Assembly: GCA_945903605.1 (NCBI GenBank)
Contig: CAMDOH010000007.1
Span: 1-58,219 of the forward strand
Length of the DNA stretch: 58,219 nucleotides
Direction of reading: 5' to 3'
DNA from: Akkermansia muciniphila
Lineage (GTDB): Bacteria; Verrucomicrobiota; Verrucomicrobiia; Limisphaerales; UBA1100
The notes beneath the pieces were generated by a model. That model worked only from the letters and a program-made list of their open reading frames with translations, made no database searches and was not told the origin of the DNA. Shown one piece after another: positions 9,478-18,800 of the stretch. The translations under genes were made by a program, and so were the position numbers. Position 1 is the first letter of the stretch; the number at the start of each line of letters is the position of its first letter.

Positions 9478-11190
9478 CTACGCGCTTTTCACCCATTCCA
9501 ACACGTGCGACAACGCCTCTTCCACTTTGACAGATTGCAGTGTCCCACCGCGTGGCTTGATTTCCACTTCGCCTTTGGCCAATGACTTTTCACCGATGCC
9601 GACGCGCAACGGGAATCCGACCAGTTCGGAATCCTTGAATTTGAAACCGGGGCGCTCATCGCGATCATCGAGAATCACGTCCACTCCCGCAGCAGTCAGT
9701 TCGGCGTATAGCTTTTCGGCAAGTTGCATCACCGGGCAATCTTTCACGACGCTCAACGGAGTGAGGCAAACCGTGTAGGGCGCGACTGACTTCGGCCAAA
9801 TGATGCCGTCCTTGTCATTGCATTGCTCAATCACAGCCTGCAACGTGCGAGTGACGCCGATGCCGTAGCAGCCCATCACACACGGCTGTTGTTTGCCGTG
9901 TTCATCCAGAAAGAGTGCGCTGAGCGCGAGGCTGTATTTGGTGCCCAATTTGAAAACGTGGCCGACTTCGATGGCCCGGCGAATCTTGAGTGGCTGATCC
10001 GTCGTCGCGCATAACTCTCCTGCCCGCGCTGTGCGAAGGTCCGAGAATTTTGCCGCTGCGATGTCGCGCGCGACAGTAATATTGCGCAGATGAAATCCAT
10101 CTTCGTTCGCGCCAGTTGTCATCCCGCTGGCTCCTCGCAATATCTCGTCGGCGTACACAGGAAAGTTTGAGACACTCACCGCGCCTAAACTTCCCGGATT
10201 CGCGCCGAGGGCCGTGTGGATCTCCTGTGGATTGGCCGCGCGAAATTCAGCCGTGCCCAATAAGCCGGTGAGCTTGGCTTCATTGAGCTGGTCATCGCCG
10301 CGCATCAAAACCAGCACGACTTTGCTCTGGACGACAAAAATCAGCGTCTTGATCTGTTGCTCCGCAGCGATGTTGTAAGGCGGCTTCGTCAACGCCTCGA
10401 TGGTGAGGGCGCCGGGAGTTGCAAATTTCTCGATGGGAAGTATCGCGTCGTTCGGAGTCGCCTTTAGCGGCCCTCGACTTGTCGCTTTTTCGATGTTCGC
10501 GGCGTACTTGCCAGACTCGCAATAAACAACCTCGTTCTCGCCGGTGTCGGCTGGAACCATGAATTCATGCGAGAACTTTCCGCCCATCACGCCGGTGTCG
10601 GCCTCCACAGCAAATGCCTGCAGACCGCACCGCTGGAAGATGCGCGAATAGGCATCGTACATTTTCTGGTAACTCAACTGCGCGCCCTCGTCAGTGGAGT
10701 CGAAGCTGTAAGCATCCTTCATGATGAATTCCTTCGCGCGCATCAATCCAAAGCGCGGGCGGATTTCATCACGAAACTTGGTCTGAATCTGATAAAGGTT
10801 TTTCGGCAATTGCCGGTAAGAATTGACCTCACCGGCGACAAGTGTGGTGACGACTTCTTCGTGAGTCGGGCCGAGCAGCCACTCTTTTTTCGCGCGGTCG
10901 CGAACTTTGAACAGGACATCTCTGGCGGTTTCGTAACGTCCACTTTGCTGCCAGATTTCCGGAGGTTGCAGCGCGGGCATCAGCACTTCTAAAGCGCCGG
11001 CCCGATCCATTTCTTCGCGGACGATTCGTTCCACTTTTCGCAGGGCGCGCAGTCCGACCGGCAAAAAAGTGTACAGGCCGCCAGCGAGCTTTCGGAGGAG
11101 TCCAGCTCGAAGGAGAAGTTTATGTGAAGTGATTTCCGCCTCGGCAGGCGTTTCCTTCAATGTGGGAATGAGTGTGGCTGACCAGCGCAT
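9478..11190 (-). CDS. proS: prolyl-tRNA synthetase (bacterial type)
   Basis: Class II aminoacyl-tRNA synthetase charging tRNA-Pro. The 570 residues include the editing insertion domain (about 230-390) of the bacterial long form. Class II motifs are visible: RFGLMRAKEFIMKDAYSFD (motif 2 region), GPTHEEVVT and CYGIGVTRTLQAVIEQ (motif 3), then the C-terminal anticodon-binding domain. The start ATG at 11188-11190 gives the standard MRWSATLIPTLKE N-terminus. A short palindrome lies 7 nt upstream. It follows the FAH-family gene by 43 bp and precedes tgt by 3 bp. Confidence 0.96.
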   Translation of the reverse strand: MRWSATLIPTLKETPAEAEITSHKLLLRAGLLRKLAGGLYTFLPVGLRALRKVERIVREEMDRAGALEVLMPALQPPEIWQQSGRYETARDVLFKVRDRAKKEWLLGPTHEEVVTTLVAGEVNSYRQLPKNLYQIQTKFRDEIRPRFGLMRAKEFIMKDAYSFDSTDEGAQLSYQKMYDAYSRIFQRCGLQAFAVEADTGVMGGKFSHEFMVPADTGENEVVYCESGKYAANIEKATSRGPLKATPNDAILPIEKFATPGALTIEALTKPPYNIAAEQQIKTLIFVVQSKVVLVLMRGDDQLNEAKLTGLLGTAEFRAANPQEIHTALGANPGSLGAVSVSNFPVYADEILRGASGMTTGANEDGFHLRNITVARDIAAAKFSDLRTARAGELCATTDQPLKIRRAIEVGHVFKLGTKYSLALSALFLDEHGKQQPCVMGCYGIGVTRTLQAVIEQCNDKDGIIWPKSVAPYTVCLTPLSVVKDCPVMQLAEKLYAELTAAGVDVILDDRDERPGFKFKDSELVGFPLRVGIGEKSLAKGEVEIKPRGGTLQSVKVEEALSHVLEWVKSA

Positions 11191-11197
11191 TGTGGCG

Positions 11198-11210
11198 GGT
11201 TAAGTTAACC
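11198..11210. other. 13-bp palindrome just upstream of proS
   Basis: GGTTAA-G-TTAACC is a perfect 6-bp inverted repeat with a 1-nt centre, ending 7 nt before the proS start codon. It could be a protein-binding site or chance; no partner copy was noticed in the window. Confidence 0.25.
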
Positions 11211-11233
11211 GGAGGAACGAACTGCGGGGAGCT

Positions 11234-11989
11234 TTATTTAACCGAGTTGCAGAGTGGCGACATTCCTTGGATGCGGACTTCGAGCCGATCGCCAGATTGA
11301 ATCGCGCCCACGCCACTGGGTGTGCCGGTGAGAATCACGTCGCCGGGCATCAGTGTCATGTTCGTGGAAATGAAACTCACCAATTCAAAGCAGTTGAAAA
11401 TGAGGTTGCTGGTATTGGAGTTCTGGCGGAGTTGACCGTTTTGGAAAAGTTGAATCGTCAGATTGTGCGGATCAATCTTGGTCTCCACACAAGGACCGAG
11501 CGGAGTGAATGTGTCGAAGGATTTGGCGCGTGCCCACTGGCTCTCCGAACGCTGAATGGTTCTGTCGCTGATATCCTGAGCCGTTGTGTAGCCGAAAATA
11601 TATCGAGCCGCGGCAGCGGGGGTGACGTTCCGCACGCGCCGACCAATGACGATGACCAACTCAGCCTCGAAATCTGTCCGGTGTTCAGGAAACGGAATCT
11701 CAATCTTTGCCCCATCGGGAATCAATGAGGTCGTGGCTTTGAACCAGAAAAGCGGCTGCTTGGGCAATGGCTGATTGCTCTCGCGTGCGTGGTCGGCGTA
11801 GTTGAGCCCCACTGCAATCACCTTGGTGGGAGAGACTGGGCAAAGGGTCTTGATGCCCTTCGGAGACATGGGGCTTTTTGCGAATGAGGGTGAACCAAAG
11901 ACGTCTCCTTTGAGCCTAAAAAGCTCTCCGTCAACAACCTTCGCGTAAAACGTCTCGTCTCCCTTTTGATATCTTCCAATGGCTGCCAT
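11234..11989 (-). CDS. fumarylacetoacetate hydrolase (FAH) family protein
   Basis: A metal-dependent enzyme of the FAH superfamily, which includes acylpyruvases and 2-hydroxyhepta-2,4-diene-1,7-dioate isomerases; the substrate cannot be read. The ExE metal motif lies in TDFEAELVIVIG, with KATTSLI, TTAQDISDRTIQ and the C-terminal PGDVILTGTPSGVG, all family signatures. I chose the ATG at 11987-11989 (MAAIGRYQKG, 251 residues), which matches homologue N-termini. An in-frame ATG at 12085 would add 32 residues that look non-conserved and would abut the divergent peptidase gene. It lies upstream of proS on the same strand. Confidence 0.88.
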   Translation of the reverse strand: MAAIGRYQKGDETFYAKVVDGELFRLKGDVFGSPSFAKSPMSPKGIKTLCPVSPTKVIAVGLNYADHARESNQPLPKQPLFWFKATTSLIPDGAKIEIPFPEHRTDFEAELVIVIGRRVRNVTPAAAARYIFGYTTAQDISDRTIQRSESQWARAKSFDTFTPLGPCVETKIDPHNLTIQLFQNGQLRQNSNTSNLIFNCFELVSFISTNMTLMPGDVILTGTPSGVGAIQSGDRLEVRIQGMSPLCNSVK

Positions 11990-12115
11990 AATGAGGGTGG
12001 AGTTATTAACAAGTTTTTCGCAACGACTACAAGCCAAATCTCTGGACCAAGTCATTCGGATTGAACGTGATTTTGAGTTAGCCAAATGGAATCACATTCA
12101 CTAGGTTCCATTCAG

Positions 12116-13495
12116 ATGCACCTCCGTGGCCTCGTAATTTTTCTGGCGGCAGTCGCGTTTACCATTTCGGCTGACCCAACGCCAAAAGTTGTCAGCGGCA
12201 GCTCTGTAAAATGGAACAGAGGATCTGAGCGCTTTGTGATTCGCGCGACCAACGCTCCGCTCATCAGCATTCTTCGCGAAGTGAGTCAGCAAACCGGCTG
12301 GGAAATTCTCACGATACAGAAAATGAACGAGCGGATTAGCGTCTCAATCAACAACGAAAAGTCCGTGGACGCACTGAAAATTCTGCTTGATGGATATGCG
12401 TACACACTGCTGCCAAACAATGGCAAACGCACGCGACTGACGCTCTACAAAAACAACATCAGCGAGGCGATCTTTTTACTTGAACCCACTCCGGCGACTT
12501 CAAAGATTATCAGCAACGAACTCGTCGTCGTACTGAAACCGGGCACCGATCCCGATGCGATTGCCGGACAGATCAAGGCGAAAGTCATTGGGAAAATCCC
12601 TCGAATGGGCGCTTACCGTTTCCAATTCGAAGACGCGATTGATGCCATCGCCGCGAAGGCAATTCTCGAGAACCTCGCAGCAGTCACCACCATCGATTCA
12701 GTCTATCAAATCTCTCGGCCCGACGATGGAGATTTTATCGGCCAATTTGGCGTTCCGCCATTTCAACTCAAAGTGCCACTAGCTGGGGCAACTTCCGGGC
12801 TGCTCGTAGCGTTGATTGATACCGCCATCCAATCCTCAGCCATTTCATTCCCCGATTTTCTGCAACCCTCCGTGTTCATCGCCGGCCAGCCTGATCTGCC
12901 AAATGATCGCCCCACGCACGGCACCGTCATGGCCGAAACTCTGCTTCGCGGCATCTCACAAGCCAATGCAGGTGCCGCTGCTTCGCAGATTCGAATTCTG
13001 CCTATCGACGTCTACGGCAATCAAGAACGCACAACATCCTTCGACATCGCTGATGGCATTTACCAAGCCATTGCCGCGAAAGCGCAAATCATCAACCTGA
13101 GTTTAGGTTCACCTTCTGAAAGCAAATTGGTCCACAACTTGATCAAAACTGGAACTCAGAATGGAATTGTTTTCATCGCATCCGCAGGAAACGAACCGAC
13201 GACCACCCCCAATTATCCCGCCGCGCATTCCGAAGTGTACGCGGTGACCGCCAGCGACAGTAAAGGAAACCTCGCCTATTACGCCAATCGTGGCGATTTC
13301 GTGGATCTCATTGCGCCCGGCGTTTCCCCCATCAGGTTTTACGGCAAACCTTTTGTATCCGTCGGCACCTCCGCTTCCGCAGCCTACGTGTCCGGCCAAA
13401 TTGCAGGACTATCCGTACTATCTGGGAAAAAGCCGCAGCAAGTCGGTTCTTCCATGGTAAACATCATCGGATTCAGACCTCCGACAAAGCGATAA
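12116..13495 (+). CDS. secreted S8 (subtilisin-like) serine peptidase with N-terminal STN-like region
   Basis: Starting at ATG 12116 the protein has 459 residues (an upstream ATG at 12086 adds ten). Order: signal peptide (about 1-19); a region at about 42-102 resembling the short STN/secretin N-terminal fold (NAPLISILREVSQQTGW); a prodomain at about 135-200 like those of fervidolysin-type subtilases (ELVVVLKPGTDPDA); then the S8 domain. The catalytic set is complete: Asp235 (LIDTAI), His268 (THGTVMAE), oxyanion Asn359 (SAGNEP) and Ser419 (GTSASAAYVSG). It is probably exported to the periplasm or outside, substrate unknown. Its 3' end overlaps folB by 23 bp, convergently. The STN-subtilase pairing is unusual; the STN call is tentative. 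Confidence 0.87.
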   Translation: MHLRGLVIFLAAVAFTISADPTPKVVSGSSVKWNRGSERFVIRATNAPLISILREVSQQTGWEILTIQKMNERISVSINNEKSVDALKILLDGYAYTLLPNNGKRTRLTLYKNNISEAIFLLEPTPATSKIISNELVVVLKPGTDPDAIAGQIKAKVIGKIPRMGAYRFQFEDAIDAIAAKAILENLAAVTTIDSVYQISRPDDGDFIGQFGVPPFQLKVPLAGATSGLLVALIDTAIQSSAISFPDFLQPSVFIAGQPDLPNDRPTHGTVMAETLLRGISQANAGAAASQIRILPIDVYGNQERTTSFDIADGIYQAIAAKAQIINLSLGSPSESKLVHNLIKTGTQNGIVFIASAGNEPTTTPNYPAAHSEVYAVTASDSKGNLAYYANRGDFVDLIAPGVSPIRFYGKPFVSVGTSASAAYVSGQIAGLSVLSGKKPQQVGSSMVNIIGFRPPTKR

Positions 13496-13859
13496 ACCCG
13501 CTCGAAGGATCTCCCCGTTCTCGACACAGTCGCACTGACACATACTGTGCCTGTGGAATCACAAACTTCTTCACCTCCACAACAACACGGTTCGGACGAA
13601 ATTCCAAAAGCACCACATCGGCGATGTCACTCGCCAGTGTCTCAATCAATTTCCACTCACGTTTTTCCCCAAGCCCCATCAATCGCTCGCACACGGCGAA
13701 GTAATCAATCGTACCCGCAAGATCATCAGCTCGTGTTGCCGCTTGGAAATCATGCTCCAACTCCACAGAGATCAAAAGTCGTTGTGGATTCGCTCGCTCC
13801 AAGTCCGGCACGCCTACATTGAAATGCACCTCGAGGTCTTTGATGACGATCGTTCCCAT
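13473..13859 (-). CDS. folB: dihydroneopterin aldolase FolB
   Basis: Converts 7,8-dihydroneopterin to 6-hydroxymethyl-dihydropterin plus glycolaldehyde in folate synthesis. The 128 residues match the family length. Typical features are IVIKDLEVHFNVGVPDLER with the conserved glutamate, GTIDYFAVCE with its tyrosine, IETLASDIAD, and the catalytic-lysine region VEVKKF near residue 95. GAGGAAC lies about 7 nt before the ATG as a ribosome binding site. It begins 1 nt after the HAD-hydrolase stop and its end overlaps the convergent subtilase gene by 23 bp. FolB makes glycolaldehyde, but any link with the HAD gene is speculative. Confidence 0.9.
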   Translation of the reverse strand: MGTIVIKDLEVHFNVGVPDLERANPQRLLISVELEHDFQAATRADDLAGTIDYFAVCERLMGLGEKREWKLIETLASDIADVVLLEFRPNRVVVEVKKFVIPQAQYVSVRLCRERGDPSSGFIALSEV

Positions 13860-13860
13860 T

Positions 13861-14529
13861 TCAGTTCCTCTGTTTCGCAGTCACATTGGCTGAAGTGACA
13901 TTCGGCCAGCCTCGTTCGATATGGTCGCGCAACTCTCCCAAATGTTCCACGAGTAAATCCGGATTGGAATCGCGCAGTTGTTCCAGTGGCGTGAACCCCG
14001 TCAGCACGGCGCACGACCACACTTTGCCGCATTTGGCAGTCTCAACATCGTGTGGCATATCGCCAATGAACATCGTCTCACTCGGATCGAGCGAGTTGTC
14101 AGCTAGCAATTCACCGATTTGATTGCGCTTGTCCATCACCTGAATGTAGACGCGTTCAAAATAACCGCCAAACCCCGTCCGCTCCGCCTGTTTGGGATAA
14201 TGGAATGAATGAATGGAACTCAACAAAAACAGCCGCAACCCACGCGATCGGCAATCATCGAGAAACGCGCGCGCGTGTGGCAATGGCTCGATCGAGTCCT
14301 GAATCTGCGGAAAGATTTCGTGATACCAATCTTCAAGTTGAGCCAGTGGAATGTCCTTCGCATGGCGTTTGTAAAAATTCTCAAATGGCAGACAAAACTC
14401 GCGACGAAATTCTTCCAACGACATTTCCTTCAAGCCGCCACGCGCAAAAACGTGATTGGTCGCCAACCACACCGCCGGCAAATCATCCACCAGGGTCCCC
14501 GACCAATCGAAGATGATATTACGGATCAT
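13861..14529 (-). CDS. HAD-family hydrolase (phosphoglycolate phosphatase-like), atypical motif I
   Basis: A 222-residue haloacid dehalogenase-superfamily protein with a helical cap between motifs I and II. Motif I reads FDWSGTLVDD, so the nucleophile Asp8 is kept but the usual second Asp (DxD) is Ser10. Motif II is LLSSIHS, the motif III Lys is in MDKRN, and motif IV is FIGDMPHDVETA. The frame stays open another 227 codons upstream through the MFS gene, but the ATG at 14527-14529 sits in a TGATG overlap with the MFS stop and starts the HAD fold exactly. The substrate is unknown; a phosphoglycolate or nucleotide phosphatase is possible. Confidence 0.85.
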   Translation of the reverse strand: MIRNIIFDWSGTLVDDLPAVWLATNHVFARGGLKEMSLEEFRREFCLPFENFYKRHAKDIPLAQLEDWYHEIFPQIQDSIEPLPHARAFLDDCRSRGLRLFLLSSIHSFHYPKQAERTGFGGYFERVYIQVMDKRNQIGELLADNSLDPSETMFIGDMPHDVETAKCGKVWSCAVLTGFTPLEQLRDSNPDLLVEHLGELRDHIERGWPNVTSANVTAKQRN

Positions 14530-15824
14530 CACTTCCCTCGCATCGCCGCATTCGCTTCGGCACCGCGCAACCGCTGCCACGCAAGCACGGCGGCGATGAG
14601 CGCCACACTGCCCGCTATCAGATAAGGCACTGCGCCAACCGGCAGATTCCAAGGCGTCACGTTGAAAAGCGAACCGGCGAAGATCGGCCCCAGGATGCGA
14701 GCAAGACTGCCCGCACTTTGCGCGACACCGAGTGTTTCTCCCTGCTCTTCCGGCGGTGTGAGAATCGAGATCAATCCGAATAAGGGTGGCCGCGCCAGAC
14801 TCGATCCGACCGAAAGTCCACCCAGCACCACAATCAAAGCCCACCACGGCAATGCTCCAACTTGCCACAATGCCGCCCAATTCAATCGTCCTTCGCCGTG
14901 AATAAATGGCAATGGAATCAATGACAATCCCACAAGTAATAAACTCAGAGCGATCAACCGACGTTCTCCAAGTCGCTTCAGGATTTTTCCGAGCGGGCCA
15001 CCTTGCACGAATGCTCCGATCAAGCCGCAGTAAGTGAAAAGGATCGTTGCTGATGTGGCCGCATCGCCAAAATTGTTTACCTGCACGAGATTGAAATTCT
15101 TCGCGATGAGCAGACTCAGCGTCGTCTCGAAACAAGCGAAGCAGAATGTCGCGAGAAAAAACACGAGCACAAGGAGTCCGATCTGCGGCCGGGCCAATAC
15201 GTGTGCCCACTGGTTGAATCTTGGGCGTGGCACAGTTTTAATAGCGCCGGTGGCTGGGCGAGTCTCCGGCAGAATCGCCAGTGCGAGTAGAAAATTGGCT
15301 GCACATAAACCGGATGCGACCCAGCCTGGTCCGGTTATCCCAAAAAGTTTAATCACAATGCCGCCGATCGCCGGACCGAAAATAAATCCCAAACCAAAAG
15401 CCATCCCGATGAGTCCCATCTTTTTTGACCGCTCTTCCGGCGGCGTAACGTCAGCGATACACGCCTGTGCCACGGTGATATTGGCTCCGCAGATTCCAGC
15501 CAGAGCGCGAGAGACGAGCAATACTACAAGGGCAATCTGGGCATCTTGGATTCCTGATCCAAATCCAAAGAGCGCGTATGACATTGCTGCCCCAGCGGTG
15601 CTCACCAACATCACTGGACGGCGGCCGATGCGGTCTGAAAGGCGTCCCCAAGCGGGAGCGAAAAGGAATTGCATCGCTGAGTAAGAGGCCATGATCACGC
15701 CGATCATCCAGCCGGTCGCGCCGAATTGCTCGCTGTAAAGCGGTAGCAATGGAAGCACGATGCCAAATCCGACGAGGTCGAGAAAGACGGTCAAGAAGAT
15801 GACCATGAGCGAAGGTTTTTTCAT
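14529..15824 (-). CDS. MFS drug exporter, TetA-like (DHA1)
   Basis: A 431-residue, 12-helix major facilitator. Helix 1 has FLDLVGFGIVLPLLP with the acidic Asp16 typical of TetA-type proton antiporters. The loop 2-3 signature GRLSDRIGRRP is at residues 60-70, and motif C-like GPAIGG lies in helix 5. A drug or small-molecule exporter is likely, substrate unknown. It starts 44 bp after the RND pump stop, and that gap holds three complementary segments that could form alternative hairpins just before the start codon. It is coupled to the HAD gene by TGATG. TetA as a name is not justified. Confidence 0.88.
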   Translation of the reverse strand: MKKPSLMVIFLTVFLDLVGFGIVLPLLPLYSEQFGATGWMIGVIMASYSAMQFLFAPAWGRLSDRIGRRPVMLVSTAGAAMSYALFGFGSGIQDAQIALVVLLVSRALAGICGANITVAQACIADVTPPEERSKKMGLIGMAFGLGFIFGPAIGGIVIKLFGITGPGWVASGLCAANFLLALAILPETRPATGAIKTVPRPRFNQWAHVLARPQIGLLVLVFFLATFCFACFETTLSLLIAKNFNLVQVNNFGDAATSATILFTYCGLIGAFVQGGPLGKILKRLGERRLIALSLLLVGLSLIPLPFIHGEGRLNWAALWQVGALPWWALIVVLGGLSVGSSLARPPLFGLISILTPPEEQGETLGVAQSAGSLARILGPIFAGSLFNVTPWNLPVGAVPYLIAGSVALIAAVLAWQRLRGAEANAAMRGK

Positions 15825-15828
15825 TTAG

Positions 15829-15864
15829 CAATTGCGCGGCGCATTGTTAGCGGAAGCAATGCGC
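15829..15864 (-). promoter_or_regulatory. mutually exclusive hairpin segments before the MFS start
   Basis: Three related segments lie in the RND-MFS gap: CAATTGCGC (15829-15837), GCGCATTG (15839-15846) and CAATGCGC (15857-15864). The middle one can pair perfectly (8 bp, 10-nt loop) with the third, or with one bulge with the first. The first ends only 4 nt from the MFS ATG. The arrangement resembles a translational or transcriptional attenuator. There is no T-run, so a simple terminator is less likely. The regulatory role is inferred. Confidence 0.4.
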
Positions 15865-15868
15865 GGGG

Positions 15869-18800
15869 TTAAGAAGAAAGTTGCGCGGTCACTTCGGCAG
15901 GTTTGGCAGCAATCGTCTCGACGGGTTTTTTACCGTACAGCCAGCGGTACCCATTCACGAAATCTTCAAGGATCACATAAATCGATGGAAGCAGAAGTAA
16001 CGAGATTGCCGTGGAAAACAGAACGCCAAATCCGAGCGAGACCGCCATGGGAATCAAGAACTGAGCCTGCACACTCTTTTCCATGATCAACGGAATAAGT
16101 CCGCCAAATGTCGTGATTGATGTGAGCATGATCGGCCGGAATCGGAGTACACCGGCTTTGCGGACGGCTTCGGCGTGCGACAATCCATCCTTATGTGCGT
16201 TGTTGATGAAGTCCACCAGAACGATGGAGTCGTTCACAACGATTCCCGTGAGCGCCACCAATCCGAAAACCGAGAGCACTGTGAGATCCATTCCCATGAT
16301 CAAGTGTCCCCAAACTGCGCCGACCAGCCCAAATGGGATCACCGACATGATGAGTAATGGCTGCCAATACGACACGAAGGGTACCGCCAACAAAATATAA
16401 ATGAGCATCAGCGCGATGAGAAATCCGCGTAGCAGACTGCGAGTGGTTTCAGACTCCTCGCGGCGCGCTCCTTCAAACGTCGCCTTCACGGTTGTAGGCG
16501 ATGACTTGTCGAACATCTCTTCGATGTCCGGATCTGTCCGCATCGATTCATTGACCTTGCCCGGTTCTTGCCGTGTTAAATCGACCTCTGCTGAAACGTC
16601 CACCGTGCGCTGCCGATCCACGCGACGAATGGATGCGAATCCCTGTCCCTGTTCTATCGTTGCCACGTTGCGCAAAGCTATTTCCCGACCGTCACGAGTT
16701 CTTATCCTCATGTCTTCGAGGTCGGCTGCAGACCGGCGTTCTTCCAATGGATAACGAACCATCACTCGCACATCGTCGCGCCCGCGCTGGATGCGTTGCG
16801 CTTCCTCGCCATAGAAGGCCTGTCGCACTTGCTTCGCCACATCACTCAACGTCAGCCCCAAACTTTCAGCCTCCGGCTTCATCCGGATTTTGTATTCCTG
16901 TTTCCCCACTTCAAAACTATCGGTGACATCGTAAACACCTTCGAATTGCTTGAGCTTTTCACGAACGGTTGCCGAAGCTTGTTTGAGTTCTTGAACATCC
17001 CGTCCGTACAATTGGATGTTGATAGGGCGACCTGCGGAGAAAAGTGATGCGGAGAACGAAAGATCCTGCGCGCCAGCTATCGGCCCGGTCAATTCGCGCC
17101 AACGATTCGCTAGTGCTTTGCCTGTCACGCGGCGTTGTTCCGAAGGCATGAGTTCAATGTGAACTTCGGCAAGATGCGTGCCCGAATAAGTGTCCACGAG
17201 GTTACCGCCGGGGCCGCCGCGATTCTGTTCGAACCGCAAAGGCTGCTGACCAACGGAGGTGAGCATGTGTGCAAAGATGCTGCCGCCAGTCTGCGCAAGA
17301 TAGTCCCGATCCACTTCCGTCTGCAATCGTCTGGCGGCATCTTCGAGTTGTTTGATCGCCTTCGCAGTCATCTCCACCGGTGTGCCCAAAGGCATGGTGA
17401 TCTCCGCCACGAGATTGTCTCCTTCAACATCGGGAAAGAAAACCCAACGAAGATGACCGCCAGCATATAGCGAAGCGGTGACGATAAGAATGACCGCGCA
17501 GACGGCCGCTGTCAGGTATCGCCAGCGAATACAGAGCGCGAGAAATGGCGCGTACAATTTGTGGATGAACCAAAAAAGTCCGGCTGATATCTTTGACTGA
17601 AACCAGACCCAAGGTCGTGTGATAGTGCGTTTTTGATCTTTGTCTTCAGTGCGCAATCCGCGCAGATGTGCTGGCAGACAAAATGTGGATTCCACCAATG
17701 AGACCAGCAGGGTTGGGATTGTGATGAGTGGAATGACGCGAAGCACTTTGCCTGTGTTGCCCTCGATGAACAGCATCGGGAAAAAGGCGGCGCAATTGGT
17801 GAGCACACTGAAGATGACCGGCTTGGAAACTTCCTGCGCGGCTTTGATGGTGTTCTCGATGCTGACACCGAATTGGTCGTGATGACGATGAATGTTCTCA
17901 CCAAAAATAATGGCGTCATCGACAACGATGCCCAACACAAGGATGAATGCAAAAAGGGAAATCAGGCTGATGGAGACATTCATCATGGGCATAAATGCCA
18001 GTGCCCCACAGAAGGAAACTGGGATTCCCCACGACACCCAAAACGCGAGGCGAAACCTGAGAAACAACGCCAGCATCGCGAACACAATGAGGAAGCCTTG
18101 CGTCGTATCGGCCAGCAAAAGTTTCAGCCGGCCATTGAGCACTTTGGAATCGTCCTGCCATGTCGTCAGACTGATACCCGCAGGCATTCGCCGACTCGCT
18201 TCCTCCACATACTCTTTCACGATTTTGGAAATATCCAGCGCACTCTGATCGCCCACGCGAAACACTCGCACCATGGAGGACCGTTTCCCGTCGAAGAGTG
18301 TGGACTGTTCAGACTCGGCAAATCCGTCATTGACTCGCGCTACTTCGCCCAATGTGAGCCGGCTGCCATCGGGATTCGTCCGTAACACGAGCCGTTCGAA
18401 TTCCGCCCCGCGATAGGCCTGCCCTTTCGTCCGCAACAAAATGTCGCCGCCGACCGACTTGATGCTGCCCGCGGGAAGATCCAACGAAGATTTCCGCACT
18501 GCATCAGCCACTTCATCGAACGTGAGATTGTAACGACGCAACTGCGCTTCGGATATTTCCACACCCACTTCAAACGGCTGCACATTCACCAACGTCACCT
18601 CCGAAAGTCCCGGCAACTGCGCCAGCTCATCTCGCACTTGCTCTCCGAGAGAGCGCAGTGCCCGGTCATCGGCATCGCCGGAAATGGCGACATTGATCAC
18701 TTGCTTTCGGATCAAGATTTCACGCACCACCGGCCTGCGCGATTCCAATGGGAAAGTGTCGATGCCATCGACTCGCGTTTTGATTTCGTTAAGCGCCTTT

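Noticed and set aside
14530-15210. Upstream extension of the HAD frame by 227 codons
   Set aside because: It lies wholly within the MFS gene; the HAD fold starts at the ATG at 14527-14529, in a TGATG overlap.
15034-15684. A 216-codon plus-strand open frame opposite the MFS gene
   Set aside because: It is antisense to a clear 12-helix exporter, has low-complexity Arg/Pro/Ala-rich composition and no recognisable domain.
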